A stretch of DNA of 64,000 nucleotides. Origin: Onstottus_B arcticum (lineage in GTDB: Bacteria > Acidobacteriota > Blastocatellia > UBA7656). The stretch lies in the NCBI GenBank assembly GCA_038040485.1, contig JBBPIE010000011.1, positions 62,001 through 126,000 of the forward strand, in the 5' to 3' direction. A program made the position numbers and the translations under genes. This document shows, piece by piece, positions 1 to 7,843 of this stretch (position 1 is its first letter; each line of letters opens with the position of its first letter). A model generated the notes under the pieces. It did not search any database, was not told where the DNA came from, and saw only the letters and a list, made by a program, of their open reading frames with translations.

Positions 1-831
1 GGTTTGCTGGACTCGGCGTTCGTGCGAGAACTTCTTTGGAATGACCGAGGCAAACAAGCTCATCACGCCGCGCCCGCGCAAATGTCCGTTGAAGCGCCCG
101 CTTGAGTCTTTGAGGAACTCGACGCCTTCGATCTTCGAGCCGGCCGGTTCCGTGCCTTGTCTTCGAACTTGCGCGCCGTCGCCCGTCGCGGTTGGGGGTT
201 GCTTGGGATTGGCGGGATCTATTCCGAGCGCGCGGAGAGCTGCGGTGTTGGCGGCGAACTCCGAGTCATCAAACTTGCGGATGAACATCGGATGATCTTT
301 TGTTATGGCTTCGGCCGCGCGCATATCGGGTGAGAAGGGCTCGCGGCGAGCGGCGCCGGCGCTTCCCGCGGCCCACTGATCGTAAGCTCCCCAGTAGCCG
401 CCCAGTATCCATTCGCCTTTTGGCAGCCGCGCGACGGCTTCTTTCACGCGGGCGAGAAACTCCTGCTGAGTTGTTGCGCGCATGATGTTGAACTCGAGGA
501 ACTGCGCCGCCGAAGCGAAGTGGACGTGGTTGTCGTTGAAACCGGGAAGCACGAAAGCGCCCTTCAAGTCGATCACGCGTGTTTGCTTGCTGCGGAACTG
601 CATCACCTGTTTGCTTGATCCAACAAAGACAATTTTACCGCCGCGGATGGCAACGGCTTCGGTGAGCGTGTTTGTTGGATCGACGGTATAGACGAGACCG
701 TTGCGAAGGATTAGGTCCGCGGGCTCCGGCGGCGGACCCTCGATCTGAGCGCCAAGGGTGAAGGACGCCGAGGAAAGCGCCAGAGCGATGACCGCGATCA
801 GAACTCGATAGACAGACGGATGCATGCGCAT
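1..831 (-). CDS. Amidohydrolase family protein (YtcJ-like), C-terminus cut by window edge
   Basis: The frame is open from the left edge to an ATG at 831, so 277 N-terminal residues are visible and the rest lies outside. A hydrophobic signal segment (about residues 7-27) is followed by 'ADLILRNGLVYTVDP', the small beta-sandwich domain of the amidohydrolase superfamily, and then 'GAFVLPGFNDNHVHF', whose H-x-H pair is the first metal-ligand motif. 'GEWILGGYWG' and 'HPMFIRKFDDSEFAANTAAL' are typical of the YtcJ/amidohydrolase-3 group, whose substrates are mostly unknown. The signal segment suggests export. A second ATG lies two codons downstream of the chosen start. The remaining metal ligands cannot be checked. 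Confidence 0.85.
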   Translation of the reverse strand, partial: MRMHPSVYRVLIAVIALALSSASFTLGAQIEGPPPEPADLILRNGLVYTVDPTNTLTEAVAIRGGKIVFVGSSKQVMQFRSKQTRVIDLKGAFVLPGFNDNHVHFASAAQFLEFNIMRATTQQEFLARVKEAVARLPKGEWILGGYWGAYDQWAAGSAGAARREPFSPDMRAAEAITKDHPMFIRKFDDSEFAANTAALRALGIDPANPKQPPTATGDGAQVRRQGTEPAGSKIEGVEFLKDSSGRFNGHLRGRGVMSLFASVIPKKFSHERRVQQT

Positions 832-923
832 TGGTGACCTCCGGGAATGGAGCGTCAATCATAACTCGGCGGCACGAGAGAGGCCACGTTCATTACCGCT
901 GGTAGCATCCTGGTTCGGATGTT

Positions 924-1022
924 TTCTCTGCGTGATCTTTGCGTCGCTGCGCCTCCGCGGTTAGTTAGCGTCGAAATCCTGCTAACCGCAGAGCCGCCGA
1001 GACACAGAGATGGCGCAGAGAC
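924..1022. repeat. Dispersed palindromic repeat, CTCTGCG/GGTTAG family, copy 1
   Basis: Left arm (about 924-969) reads CTCTGCG...CGCGGTTAG and the right arm (about 980-1021) CTAACCGC...CCGAGACACAGAG, so the transcript could fold into a long imperfect hairpin. Related copies lie at 39007-39104 and 61103-61202. It fills the gap between the amidohydrolase start and the ImuA-like stop. Confidence 0.85.
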
Positions 1023-1035
1023 CCCCCCCGGCATT

Positions 1036-1755
1036 TCACGGCATATGCGAAGCCAGAGACTGAATCCGCGCTTCTCGTTTTCTCACACGCATCGGTTTGT
1101 TGCGCGCGATCCGGAACATCGCCCCGGAGAGTAGAGTCGAACACGTTGGCGGCAAGCTCTCGCTCGATGAAGCCGTCGACCATGCCGCATTCTCCTTACT
1201 CAACTCCAGCGCAAGCGACGCGCACGAGCGAGCGTTTGGCTCGCGCTCGATCACCAGCAAACAAGTCGGCGTGTTCTCGATCGCGCGGCGGAAGCGGTGC
1301 CACCAACTCGAGGGGATTCGCCGAGCCTTGTCCGTCGAGACGTCGCCGAGGTCCAGCGCCACCAACCCGAAGCCGCCGCTTTGAAGTAACAAGTCGACGG
1401 CTTTCAACGCGCACTCGGCGTCCGAGCCGCAGCGAACCCAAAGCAACCGATCCAGATCAACATCGGCGCTCGCGGCAGAAGCCGGATCGAACGAGTCGTT
1501 GGCGTCTACAAGCGCGAAGACTTCATCTCGATCCGTCGCCGCCCTGAGCGCCGCAAGCAACAGAGTTGTGCAGCCGGAAGACGCAGGGCCAAGCAACTCA
1601 GAGATGGCGCCGCGCGGCAAGCCTCCGGTCATCTGGTCTATTTCACCGAGGCCGGTCGAGACGAACTCAGTCACCGGTTTTTCGCGCAGCTTTATCGCGT
1701 CGCCGAAGCGAGTTACCAGTCTGGATTCGATCTCAGATTTCAGAAACGGTTTCAA
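1036..1755 (-). CDS. ImuA/RecA-like protein with a degenerate Walker A
   Basis: 239 residues. 'STGLGEIDQMTGGLPRGAIS' followed by 'ELLGPASSGCTTLLLAAL' is the RecA/ImuA core layout: start of the ATPase fold, then the P-loop. The P-loop reads GPASSGCT, so the lysine of GxxxxGK(S/T) is a cysteine, which should weaken or abolish ATP hydrolysis. ImuA proteins normally support the ImuB/DnaE2 mutagenic polymerase in SOS-induced translesion synthesis. No imuB or dnaE2 lies beside it here. A sigma70-like promoter and a 21-bp direct repeat lie just upstream (1794-1838), which fits damage-induced control but does not prove it. The basic C-terminus ('MRVRKREAR') could bind DNA. Confidence 0.7.
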   Translation of the reverse strand: MKPFLKSEIESRLVTRFGDAIKLREKPVTEFVSTGLGEIDQMTGGLPRGAISELLGPASSGCTTLLLAALRAATDRDEVFALVDANDSFDPASAASADVDLDRLLWVRCGSDAECALKAVDLLLQSGGFGLVALDLGDVSTDKARRIPSSWWHRFRRAIENTPTCLLVIEREPNARSCASLALELSKENAAWSTASSSESLPPTCSTLLSGAMFRIARNKPMRVRKREARIQSLASHMP

Positions 1756-1793
1756 CTCGGCCGCCTCAACTGCTCAAACAAGTCATCCGCATA

Positions 1794-1838
1794 ACGAAAA
1801 TCTATCAAAGATATACGAAAATCTTAGATAGTCGTCAA
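1794..1838 (-). promoter_or_regulatory. Promoter with 21-bp direct-repeat operator candidate for the ImuA-like gene
   Basis: Read on the minus strand, TTGACG (1838-1833), a 17-base spacer and TATATC (1815-1810) match a sigma70-type promoter. AGATTTTCGT occurs at 1824-1815 and again at 1803-1794, exactly 21 bp (two helical turns) apart. One copy sits on the spacer/-10 and the other at the expected transcription start. AAGAT-N7-ATCTT also forms an inverted repeat here. The placement suits a repressor such as LexA, but the regulator is inferred. Confidence 0.6.
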
Positions 1839-1853
1839 GGGTAACCGCTCTCG

Positions 1854-2179
1854 GGGGTGCGCGTCAATTTTTTGCGCCCGAATCCCGAAGGGATGGCAGA
1901 GTGTAGCCACGGGTGAGTCCGCGAACCCGTGGGCAATGCCGGATACCCACGTGAACCCACGCAGTGGGTGACGGCAAGCAGCGAGTGACCACTTGGAGCA
2001 GACATATCGAGAACTCCTTGTTCATCGTTGATCTCTTCTGCGTACGCCTCGCCGTCACCCGCTTCGCGGGTTTGCGGTGCCCCTGTTCGACCATCCCCCA
2101 CGGGTTCGCGGACTCACCCGAGGCTACACTCCGGCATCCCCTCCGGGGATTGAAACGCAAAAAAGTTGACGCGCACCCC
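1854..2179. mobile_element. MITE-like inverted-repeat element with 7-bp flanking direct repeat
   Basis: 326 bp bounded by exact inverted ends: GGGGTGCGCGTCAA on the left, and on the right TTGACGCGCACCCC. The flanks are both GCTCTCG (1847-1853 and 2180-2186), as expected of a target-site duplication. Inside, a second pair of arms (about 1890-1934 and 2096-2143) contains GTAGCCACGGGTGAGTCCGC and its near complement, so most of the element can fold into one long hairpin. No credible protein is encoded; reading frames across it are by-products of the palindrome. A relative with the same ends lies at 29007-29287. Confidence 0.75.
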
Positions 2180-2223
2180 GCTCTCGATTGCCCGGTATGT
2201 ATCGATATGCATATATTGGTCGT

Positions 2224-2361
2224 GTGAGTTTCGAGTGGGATGAGAATAAGGCGATGGCCAATTTCGAAAGGCGTTAGCTTTGAGGAAACGGTTCTTCACG
2301 CACGCAAAGCCAGCAAGCAAATGAAGAGACTTTATGAGCAAAACCAAAAAGGCGAGTCGTA
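2224..2361 (+). pseudogene. brnT: Decayed BrnT toxin remnant
   Basis: From GTG 2224 the frame reads 'VSFEWDENKAMANFE', the BrnT N-terminus (family FEWDExKxxxN), and then stops at 2275. Shifting frame at about 2267 gives 'KGVSFEETVLHARKASKQMK', which joins the family's 'GVSFEEA' segment directly to its C-terminal 'ARKASKxExxxY' segment. A frameshift and loss of roughly 40-50 central codons have therefore destroyed the toxin, whose family is about 90 residues. The C-terminal end overlaps the antitoxin start, as in intact brnTA operons. Confidence 0.8.
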
Positions 2362-2735
2362 AGAGTCTAGTTCTCAACGTGACCAAAGAGGACTACAACA
2401 AAGAGGCGGCAGCGGGAGTGGAGGAGGAGTTTCGGCTCAAGCCCGGGCACCACCAATTCCGCCCCGCACCCAAGGGGGCAACGCGAGAAGAGTTAAGCCC
2501 GCGCAACACCAAAGTGCGCATCACCATCAATGTCGATCTTGACGTGCTCAACTACTTCAAGAAGCAAGCCGAGCCCGCGAAAGCCGCTCCTTACCAGACG
2601 CAGATCAACAACGCGTTGCGTGAATACATAGAGCGAGCCGAAGAACCTGCGGAGTACACGCGGCTGATTGAAGATGAAGGCTTTTTGAGTGCGCTTGAAG
2701 AGAGGCTTGGCAAGCGGTTGAACTCTCGTCTCTAG
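2334..2735 (+). CDS. brnA: BrnA family antitoxin
   Basis: 133 residues. The diagnostic segment is 'KVRITINVDLDVLNYFKKQA' followed by 'YQTQINNALREYI', the ribbon-helix-helix DNA-binding fold of BrnA antitoxins (family KxxITIRxDxDVLxWFK...YQTRINxxLRxYM). The extension after it (about residues 100-133) may cover a toxin-binding region. BrnA normally neutralises the RNase BrnT and represses its own operon. Here the partner just upstream is broken, so this is a solitary antitoxin. The ATG lies inside the toxin remnant's last codons, as in the ancestral overlapping arrangement. It may survive as a plain autorepressor or as an anti-addiction factor. Confidence 0.82.
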   Translation: MSKTKKASRKSLVLNVTKEDYNKEAAAGVEEEFRLKPGHHQFRPAPKGATREELSPRNTKVRITINVDLDVLNYFKKQAEPAKAAPYQTQINNALREYIERAEEPAEYTRLIEDEGFLSALEERLGKRLNSRL

Positions 2736-2758
2736 TTCTAAATAAAGCGCTCCCAGAT

Positions 2759-4303
2759 TCATTTACTATGGTGGTCCTGCCAGGCTTTCAGGTAACGAGC
2801 CGCCTTCGGATTTGAAGCGTCCCACCTCGGTTCTTGCGGATTGTCGGCTATCATCAGCAACCCAAGCGCAGCCGTTCGATCTACTTTTTCCATGTTCGCG
2901 TAGTCGATCTTCTCCCAATGATCGCCAACACCGTGATAGTCGGGAAACAAGAAAGACACACCCAGCGTGTGAGCGGGCACGCCCTGGTCGGCAAGCGATT
3001 GATTGTCGCTCCGGCTGAAAAACGAGTCGCTGTTCTGTTCGTGTTTGTAGATCGTCACTCCGGTCATCTCGCCTGCCGCTTTGACGATCGTTCCTATGTC
3101 CGAATAATCGAAGCCGGTTATTGTAGCTCTTGAAACCTGCGGTCCTTCGCTGTCATCCGTTCGCCCCACCTGTTCGAGATTCAAGTGGGCTACCGTCTTG
3201 TCGATGGGGAACACCGGATGCCGGGCGTAGAAACGCGAGCCGTACCCGCCCTTCTCTTCGCCAAAAAAAGTCATAAAAACAATGCTTCGTTTCGGGCGCT
3301 GCTTCAATGTCGCAAGCGCGGACGCTATTTCGATGACCGAGACCGTCCCACTGCCATCGTCATTAGCGCCGTTGTAAATATTGTCTCCGCCGTTAGCCGG
3401 CCCCTTGCCAAGGTGATCGTAGTGCGCGGTCAGCAGCACGTAAGTGTTCGCAAGCGCCGGGTCCGAGCCGCGCAACAGACCGATCACGTTTCGCAGCTTG
3501 ATCTGGCGCTCAACCTGCGCCGGCACTCGCGCCGAAAGCTCGGAGTCCGATGGGCCCGGTTTCATCGCGTCGTAAACTTTCACTACGCGCGGGTCGTGGA
3601 CTGTGATCACCGGCACGCCGGCTGAGGGTGCGATTTCACGACGACGGTTTTCGGGATCAATCATGCGGCCGGCTCCGCCCCCGCTCCCGGCCATCGTCAG
3701 TCGGTCGATTGAAACAACCAGCGCAGCTTTTAGTCTTGTTATCTTGCCGTTGAATTCTTCCTGTGCGCGATACATCTCCATCCAGCGCGATCGCTCTTCG
3801 CGGCGATAGTCCGGGATTTCGGCGATGACGACGCGGCCTTCGATCTGATCAGGCTTGAGGGCCGCGAGCGCAGCCCCATTCTTGTAATCGACCTTGAAAA
3901 CAGCCGCCGAAACCGTGAGCGCTTTCTCGATCGAGAAGCTGACTTGATTGGCCGCGACGCTGATGGTTTCCCCGCCGTCGCGAAGCTTCAACTCGAAGCC
4001 CGCCATCGGCGTTTCGGAAACCGCGAAGGGGGCAGTCTGGAAGTAACCGTCGTCGCCCACAGGCTCGAGCCCCGCGCGGCGGAACTGGGCGGCGATGTAT
4101 TCCGCCGCGAGGTCCAATCCTGTCGAGGGAGTGGCGCGGCCTTCAAGCGCGTCCGAAGCGATGAACGAGAGATGTCCCCTCATCGACGCGGCTGAAATAT
4201 GATCGAGCGCGGCTCGTTTGTCCGCCGGGATGGTTCGGCTCTGCGCTCCCAGACAGCAGGCGAGTACCGCGACGGCGACTGTTGTATGAACTGTTCGAGT
4301 CAC
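2759..4303 (-). CDS. M28 family zinc aminopeptidase, secreted
   Basis: 514 residues with a cleavable signal peptide (residues 1-20). The M28 metal and catalytic motifs are all present: 'LTAHYDHLGKG' (H and first D), 'NGANDDGSGT' (bridging D), 'FGEEKGGYGS' (catalytic and ligand E), 'LNLEQVGRTDD' (D ligand) and 'HGVGDHWEKIDY' (last H). About 130 residues between the signal and the catalytic core match a PA-type insert that often controls substrate access in this family. It probably removes N-terminal residues from peptides in the periplasm or outside. It ends an operon-like minus-strand run (gaps of 20, 21 and 82 bp upstream). Confidence 0.92.
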   Translation of the reverse strand: MTRTVHTTVAVAVLACCLGAQSRTIPADKRAALDHISAASMRGHLSFIASDALEGRATPSTGLDLAAEYIAAQFRRAGLEPVGDDGYFQTAPFAVSETPMAGFELKLRDGGETISVAANQVSFSIEKALTVSAAVFKVDYKNGAALAALKPDQIEGRVVIAEIPDYRREERSRWMEMYRAQEEFNGKITRLKAALVVSIDRLTMAGSGGGAGRMIDPENRRREIAPSAGVPVITVHDPRVVKVYDAMKPGPSDSELSARVPAQVERQIKLRNVIGLLRGSDPALANTYVLLTAHYDHLGKGPANGGDNIYNGANDDGSGTVSVIEIASALATLKQRPKRSIVFMTFFGEEKGGYGSRFYARHPVFPIDKTVAHLNLEQVGRTDDSEGPQVSRATITGFDYSDIGTIVKAAGEMTGVTIYKHEQNSDSFFSRSDNQSLADQGVPAHTLGVSFLFPDYHGVGDHWEKIDYANMEKVDRTAALGLLMIADNPQEPRWDASNPKAARYLKAWQDHHSK

Positions 4304-4323
4304 TATGGGGTCCTTCCGCGGCT

Positions 4324-5136
4324 TCAGCTTACGAACTCGTCCGGGGCTTCGTCGAAGCCCGGTCTGATGAAGTTCATCGCATTCGGGAAAGATAGCTCGG
4401 TCCTCCTCCGCAGCCGCTCGAGATGAACAAGTAGCGGCACGATCTCCTCAGCTTGATTGGGGAATTCTTCGCTGAGTCTGCCCCACGCGCCGATCGAACG
4501 ACTCATTCCCAGCAAAGCGACCTTGACCGAGCCGTCGGAATCTTTCTGGTGAGCAAAAGGTGACTCGTCGCTTTCTTCGTCTTCATCATCGTCGCGCATC
4601 AAGCCTCGCATGATCTTGACGGCAATTTGAAACTGATACCACCGAATCACCTCGACAGCGTCTCCCACCCTCTCTACCTTTTCCTGATGGTCGAAGTTCA
4701 CCAGAGGCAAGCCGGCTTCGTCCACCGTTTCGAGCGCCTCCTCGATCTTGGGGAATTGACTATCGAACCAGTCGTTTACCATCTGGCTGTATCGTTTCGC
4801 GGCGCGGGACAATTCATGAGAGTCAGACCTTGCGTTTCGGGAGCGCTTGCGCTCTTTTATCTCCGCCCAATCGACATCGTCGAGGTTGATGCCTTGCTCG
4901 GCTGCCATCGTTGTAAGCAACTCGCTGGTCTGTTCGAAGATCGCTTTGAGCCGTTCCCAGAAGGCCTCGTTGTGGATGTCGTTGACTTCGCTGTCATCGG
5001 TGGACGCCTGCTCCTGCGCGTACACCAGGCAGCGCGAAGTGAACTGGCAGCGCTCGCACCACCGGTCGCAATAGTTGTATATGCCTGAGATGAAGCGCGG
5101 GTCGCCGGCCATCTCCAATAAGTCTCTTGGCTTCAA
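4324..5136 (-). CDS. Conserved protein with N-terminal four-cysteine cluster
   Basis: 270 residues, no signal peptide, function not recognised. Residues 23-36 hold C-x3-C-x2-C-x5-C within 'NYCDRWCERCQFTSRCLVYA', which suggests a zinc or Fe-S site. The rest is mostly helical with a very acidic stretch near residue 190 ('DDDEDEESDE'). It lies 21 bp after the SDR gene and 20 bp before the M28 peptidase, so the three are probably co-transcribed. The start keeps the cysteine cluster close to the N-terminus. Confidence 0.7.
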   Translation of the reverse strand: MKPRDLLEMAGDPRFISGIYNYCDRWCERCQFTSRCLVYAQEQASTDDSEVNDIHNEAFWERLKAIFEQTSELLTTMAAEQGINLDDVDWAEIKERKRSRNARSDSHELSRAAKRYSQMVNDWFDSQFPKIEEALETVDEAGLPLVNFDHQEKVERVGDAVEVIRWYQFQIAVKIMRGLMRDDDEDEESDESPFAHQKDSDGSVKVALLGMSRSIGAWGRLSEEFPNQAEEIVPLLVHLERLRRRTELSFPNAMNFIRPGFDEAPDEFVS

Positions 5137-5157
5137 GCTCGTCCCTCGCAGCGGTTG

Positions 5158-5967
5158 CTAGCCGCGGTCCCTTCGAAGCGTCAGCCCGCCGTCAACCGTA
5201 ATCACCTGGCCGGTGATGTAGTTGTCGGGCTCGAGCAGCAGCCTCACCACTCGCGCGACGTCCACTGGTCTGCCGAACCGCGGGATGATTCCCAGGTCGA
5301 TGTAGAAGTCATACTTGCCCGACTCGATCGACTTCAACGCCATGCCGGCGCGATTGACTCCTGGAGCGACGACGTTCACCCGGATGCCGCCGGGCCCGCC
5401 CCACTGCTTGGCCATTATTCGCGCGGCTTGAATCAGAGCAGTCTTCGGGCCGGCATAGTTGATGCTCGATTCGAACACGGCTACGGCTTGCATGGTGGAA
5501 AGCAAAACGATCGAGCCTTCGGCGCCGCGCTGCTTCATCCGCAAGGCGGCTTCGCGCGCGAGCAGAACAGGCGAGACGTAGTTCTTCTGCAACGAGTCGT
5601 GAAGATCGGCGTCGGTCACATCCTCGAACTTCACGCGCGCAGGATCGCCGGTGAAACACACAAGCCCGTACAGTCCCTCCCGAAGCGCGTCCGCCGTCTC
5701 GACGTATCGCAAGCGTACTTCCGGATCGGCGATGTCGCCTTCGACCAGGTGTATGGCGGTCTTGTATTTGGCCTCCACAGCCTGTTTCAGGGCTGTCGCG
5801 CGATCGCGGTCTCCCTCGTATCCGGCAACCACCGTTGCGCCGTCACGCGCAAGTAACGCCGTCGTCGCGCTGCCAAGTCCGCCGGTCGCGCCGGCTACAA
5901 GCACAACGCGCCCCGCCAATTCGCGCTCGTCGAAATCAAAGGTAAATGGACCGTCTGGGGCTAACAA
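5158..5967 (-). CDS. Short-chain dehydrogenase/reductase
   Basis: 269 residues. The dinucleotide-binding glycine motif is 'LVAGATGGLGSATTALLARD' near residue 25. The active-site segment 'SSINYAGPKTALIQAARIMA' carries the Y-x3-K pair, and 'GIRVNVVAPGV' is the classical SDR motif after it. A C-terminal 'LLLEPDNYITGQVITVDGG' closes the substrate site as in FabG-type enzymes. An extra 18 residues precede the Rossmann fold. The substrate cannot be told from sequence. Middle gene of the minus-strand run from 6823 to 2759. Confidence 0.92.
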   Translation of the reverse strand: MLAPDGPFTFDFDERELAGRVVLVAGATGGLGSATTALLARDGATVVAGYEGDRDRATALKQAVEAKYKTAIHLVEGDIADPEVRLRYVETADALREGLYGLVCFTGDPARVKFEDVTDADLHDSLQKNYVSPVLLAREAALRMKQRGAEGSIVLLSTMQAVAVFESSINYAGPKTALIQAARIMAKQWGGPGGIRVNVVAPGVNRAGMALKSIESGKYDFYIDLGIIPRFGRPVDVARVVRLLLEPDNYITGQVITVDGGLTLRRDRG

Positions 5968-6049
5968 GCTTGATTGTCCTTCCTTGTCTTTCTAACACCA
6001 GTCTCTATCAAAGGTTCTATTCTAACAAGCCGCGCTGAACGCGTCGTCG

Positions 6050-6823
6050 TCACCGCCTGAACAGAAGTGATGCCGCCATCGCGAGTCCGATGAGGACCAC
6101 CGCGCGGCGAACAAATCTGCGGCCGAGTCTTCGCGCAAGCCCGGCCCCGCCGTAGCCTCCCGCGATCGCGCCGGCCACCATCACCGCTGCATATTTCCAG
6201 TCGACGCTTCCCCGTAACGCGAAGTACGCCGCCGCCACGAGGTTGATACACACCGCAAAGAAATTCTTCAGCCCGTTCATCTGATGAATGTCAGTCAGCC
6301 CCAGCAACCCGAGCGCTGCAAGCATCAGAATTCCGATTCCCGCGCCGAAGTATCCGCCGTAGACCGCGACCGCGAACTGAAACACCATTGCCCACACCCA
6401 CCAGCTTGGGCTCTTGGCGCGCTCGGAGCTCGCGCTCGCATCGCCTTGCAGTCTTCGGGTGATGGGCTCCTGAGTTGCGAACAGGATTGTCGCGAACAGG
6501 ATCAGATAAGGAACAATCGAAGCGAACACGCGCGAAGGAGTGCGTAAAAGCAGGAACGCACCGGCGAGCCCTCCAACAACCGAAACCGGCGCCAGCAGCC
6601 TCATCCAGCGCCCGCTGCCTGCCAGCTCGCGGCGAAAACCGTACATCGCGCCCAGCGAGCCCGGCCACAACGAAACCGTGCTGGTCACGTTGGCTTGAAT
6701 CGGATCCATGCCCAGCCATATCAAGGCGGGAAACGTCAGCAAGGTGCCGCCGCCTGCCACGGAGTTCATCATCCCGGCGATGAACGCGGCAGCGAAGACT
6801 ATCACTCCGTGCCAGAGACTCAT
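6050..6823 (-). CDS. TauE/SafE family sulfite/organosulfonate exporter
   Basis: 257 residues with seven to eight predicted membrane helices. The N-terminal 'AGMMNSVAGGGTLLTFPALI' is the hallmark first repeat of the TauE/SafE family, and 'VYGGYFGAGIGILMLAALGL' is the matching second-half repeat. Characterised members export sulfite, sulfoacetate or related anions across the inner membrane; the substrate here is unknown. The first gene of the run, it sits just downstream of the nested repeat at 6838-7024. Confidence 0.9.
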   Translation of the reverse strand: MSLWHGVIVFAAAFIAGMMNSVAGGGTLLTFPALIWLGMDPIQANVTSTVSLWPGSLGAMYGFRRELAGSGRWMRLLAPVSVVGGLAGAFLLLRTPSRVFASIVPYLILFATILFATQEPITRRLQGDASASSERAKSPSWWVWAMVFQFAVAVYGGYFGAGIGILMLAALGLLGLTDIHQMNGLKNFFAVCINLVAAAYFALRGSVDWKYAAVMVAGAIAGGYGGAGLARRLGRRFVRRAVVLIGLAMAASLLFRR

Positions 6824-6837
6824 TGGCGCAGACTAGC

Positions 6838-7024
6838 AAGGGGAAAGGGCAAAGGGCAAAGCGGAAAGGCAAAGTGCGAAGGGCGAAGGGCGAAGGGCAA
6901 AGTAGTGGTTAGTGGTCAGTGATTAGTGGTCGGTGGGTCAGAGCTAGTTCGCAACCACTAATCACTGACCACTGACCACTAGCCACTGATTGCGCTTCGC
7001 CCTTTGCTCTTTGCGCTTTGCCAC
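6838..7024. repeat. Nested palindrome made of two different tandem phrases
   Basis: Outer arms: repeats of GGGCAAA/GGGCGAA at 6841-6902 and the complement GCCCTTTGC/CTTTGCG at 6989-7021. Inner arms: TTAGTGGTCAGTG-type repeats at 6904-6934 and the complement CACTAATCACTGACCACTG at 6953-6988. The GNAT stop codon abuts it. Confidence 0.88.
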
Positions 7025-7840
7025 CTACCACTCCTTGAGAAACTTCGTTCGAGTGTAAACGACTTGAAAGCCCTGGCGCTCGACGTTGCGCTGCGATCCG
7101 CTGCCCGGCTGAGCCGCAACCATCGCAAGATCGCAACCGGTCTCGACGGCGACCGCAAGCCGCGCGAGGAGCAAGGCTTTTTGCACACCTCGATTCCGAA
7201 ACTCAGGAAGAGTTCCCGTGCCGCCCAGCGACGCCACGCCTTGATGAATCGACATCATGCCGCCACCGGCTGGAACGCCATCGACTTCAGCCATGAAGAA
7301 AAACGCGCCGGCGGCGTAAAAACAACTCGTGAAGACGCTCAGGAACTCGGGCGAGATCGCAGTGTTCTCAAAAAAGCTCCTCGCGACCACGAGTGAGTAA
7401 CTCTCAGCTTCACCGAGCGCCGGTCTGCGCACGCGAACTTCGCTTGTTGAATCCGGCCAGGCTCGCGCGTCGCCATCAGTAAGCTCTCGTATGAAAACAT
7501 TCGAGTATTCGATCGGCCGGTAGCCGTGTTCGTTCAGCAGCTTCAGCAAAGAAGGATCGGCCAGCGGACAAGTTTCGATGTTAACAGGCGACCCGTGCGC
7601 TCGATAGAACTCTTCCATCCCGACCATGTCCGCTTCGGTTACAGCGCCGTTTAAGCCGAGACCAAACGCTTGTGTCACAGGCGAGTCGATACCGCCAAAT
7701 GCCGCGTGACCGCCTGCTACCGGGAGAAACACTTCGCCGGTGAAAGAGTTAAGCCGAGCCCACGAGCGAGCGAACTCGATGCCCGCAAGCGCGTCGGTCA
7801 TCTCCAGTCGGCGAGCGAGTGCTAGATCAGCGAAGAGCAT
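7025..7840 (-). CDS. GNAT family N-acetyltransferase
   Basis: 271 residues. The C-terminal half holds the GNAT core: 'FFMAEVDGVPAGGGMMSIHQ', then 'LGGTGTLPEFRNRGVQKALL' with the acetyl-CoA pyrophosphate loop (R-N-R-G-V), and 'VAAQPGSGSQRNVERQGF' for the last strand-helix unit. The N-terminal 130 residues look like a second, degenerate GNAT-type half. Substrate unknown. The gene lies between two phrase repeats, and its stop is followed at once by the repeat at 6838-7024. An ATG 13 codons downstream is an alternative start. Confidence 0.85.
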   Translation of the reverse strand: MLFADLALARRLEMTDALAGIEFARSWARLNSFTGEVFLPVAGGHAAFGGIDSPVTQAFGLGLNGAVTEADMVGMEEFYRAHGSPVNIETCPLADPSLLKLLNEHGYRPIEYSNVFIRELTDGDARAWPDSTSEVRVRRPALGEAESYSLVVARSFFENTAISPEFLSVFTSCFYAAGAFFFMAEVDGVPAGGGMMSIHQGVASLGGTGTLPEFRNRGVQKALLLARLAVAVETGCDLAMVAAQPGSGSQRNVERQGFQVVYTRTKFLKEW

Positions 7841-7843
7841 GAG

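Noticed and set aside
1835..2227. Several overlapping small ORFs
   Set aside because: All lie in the inverted-repeat element and arise from its palindromic arms; none has a ribosome site or family match.
3185..3625. 146-codon plus-strand frame
   Set aside because: Antisense to the M28 peptidase catalytic domain.
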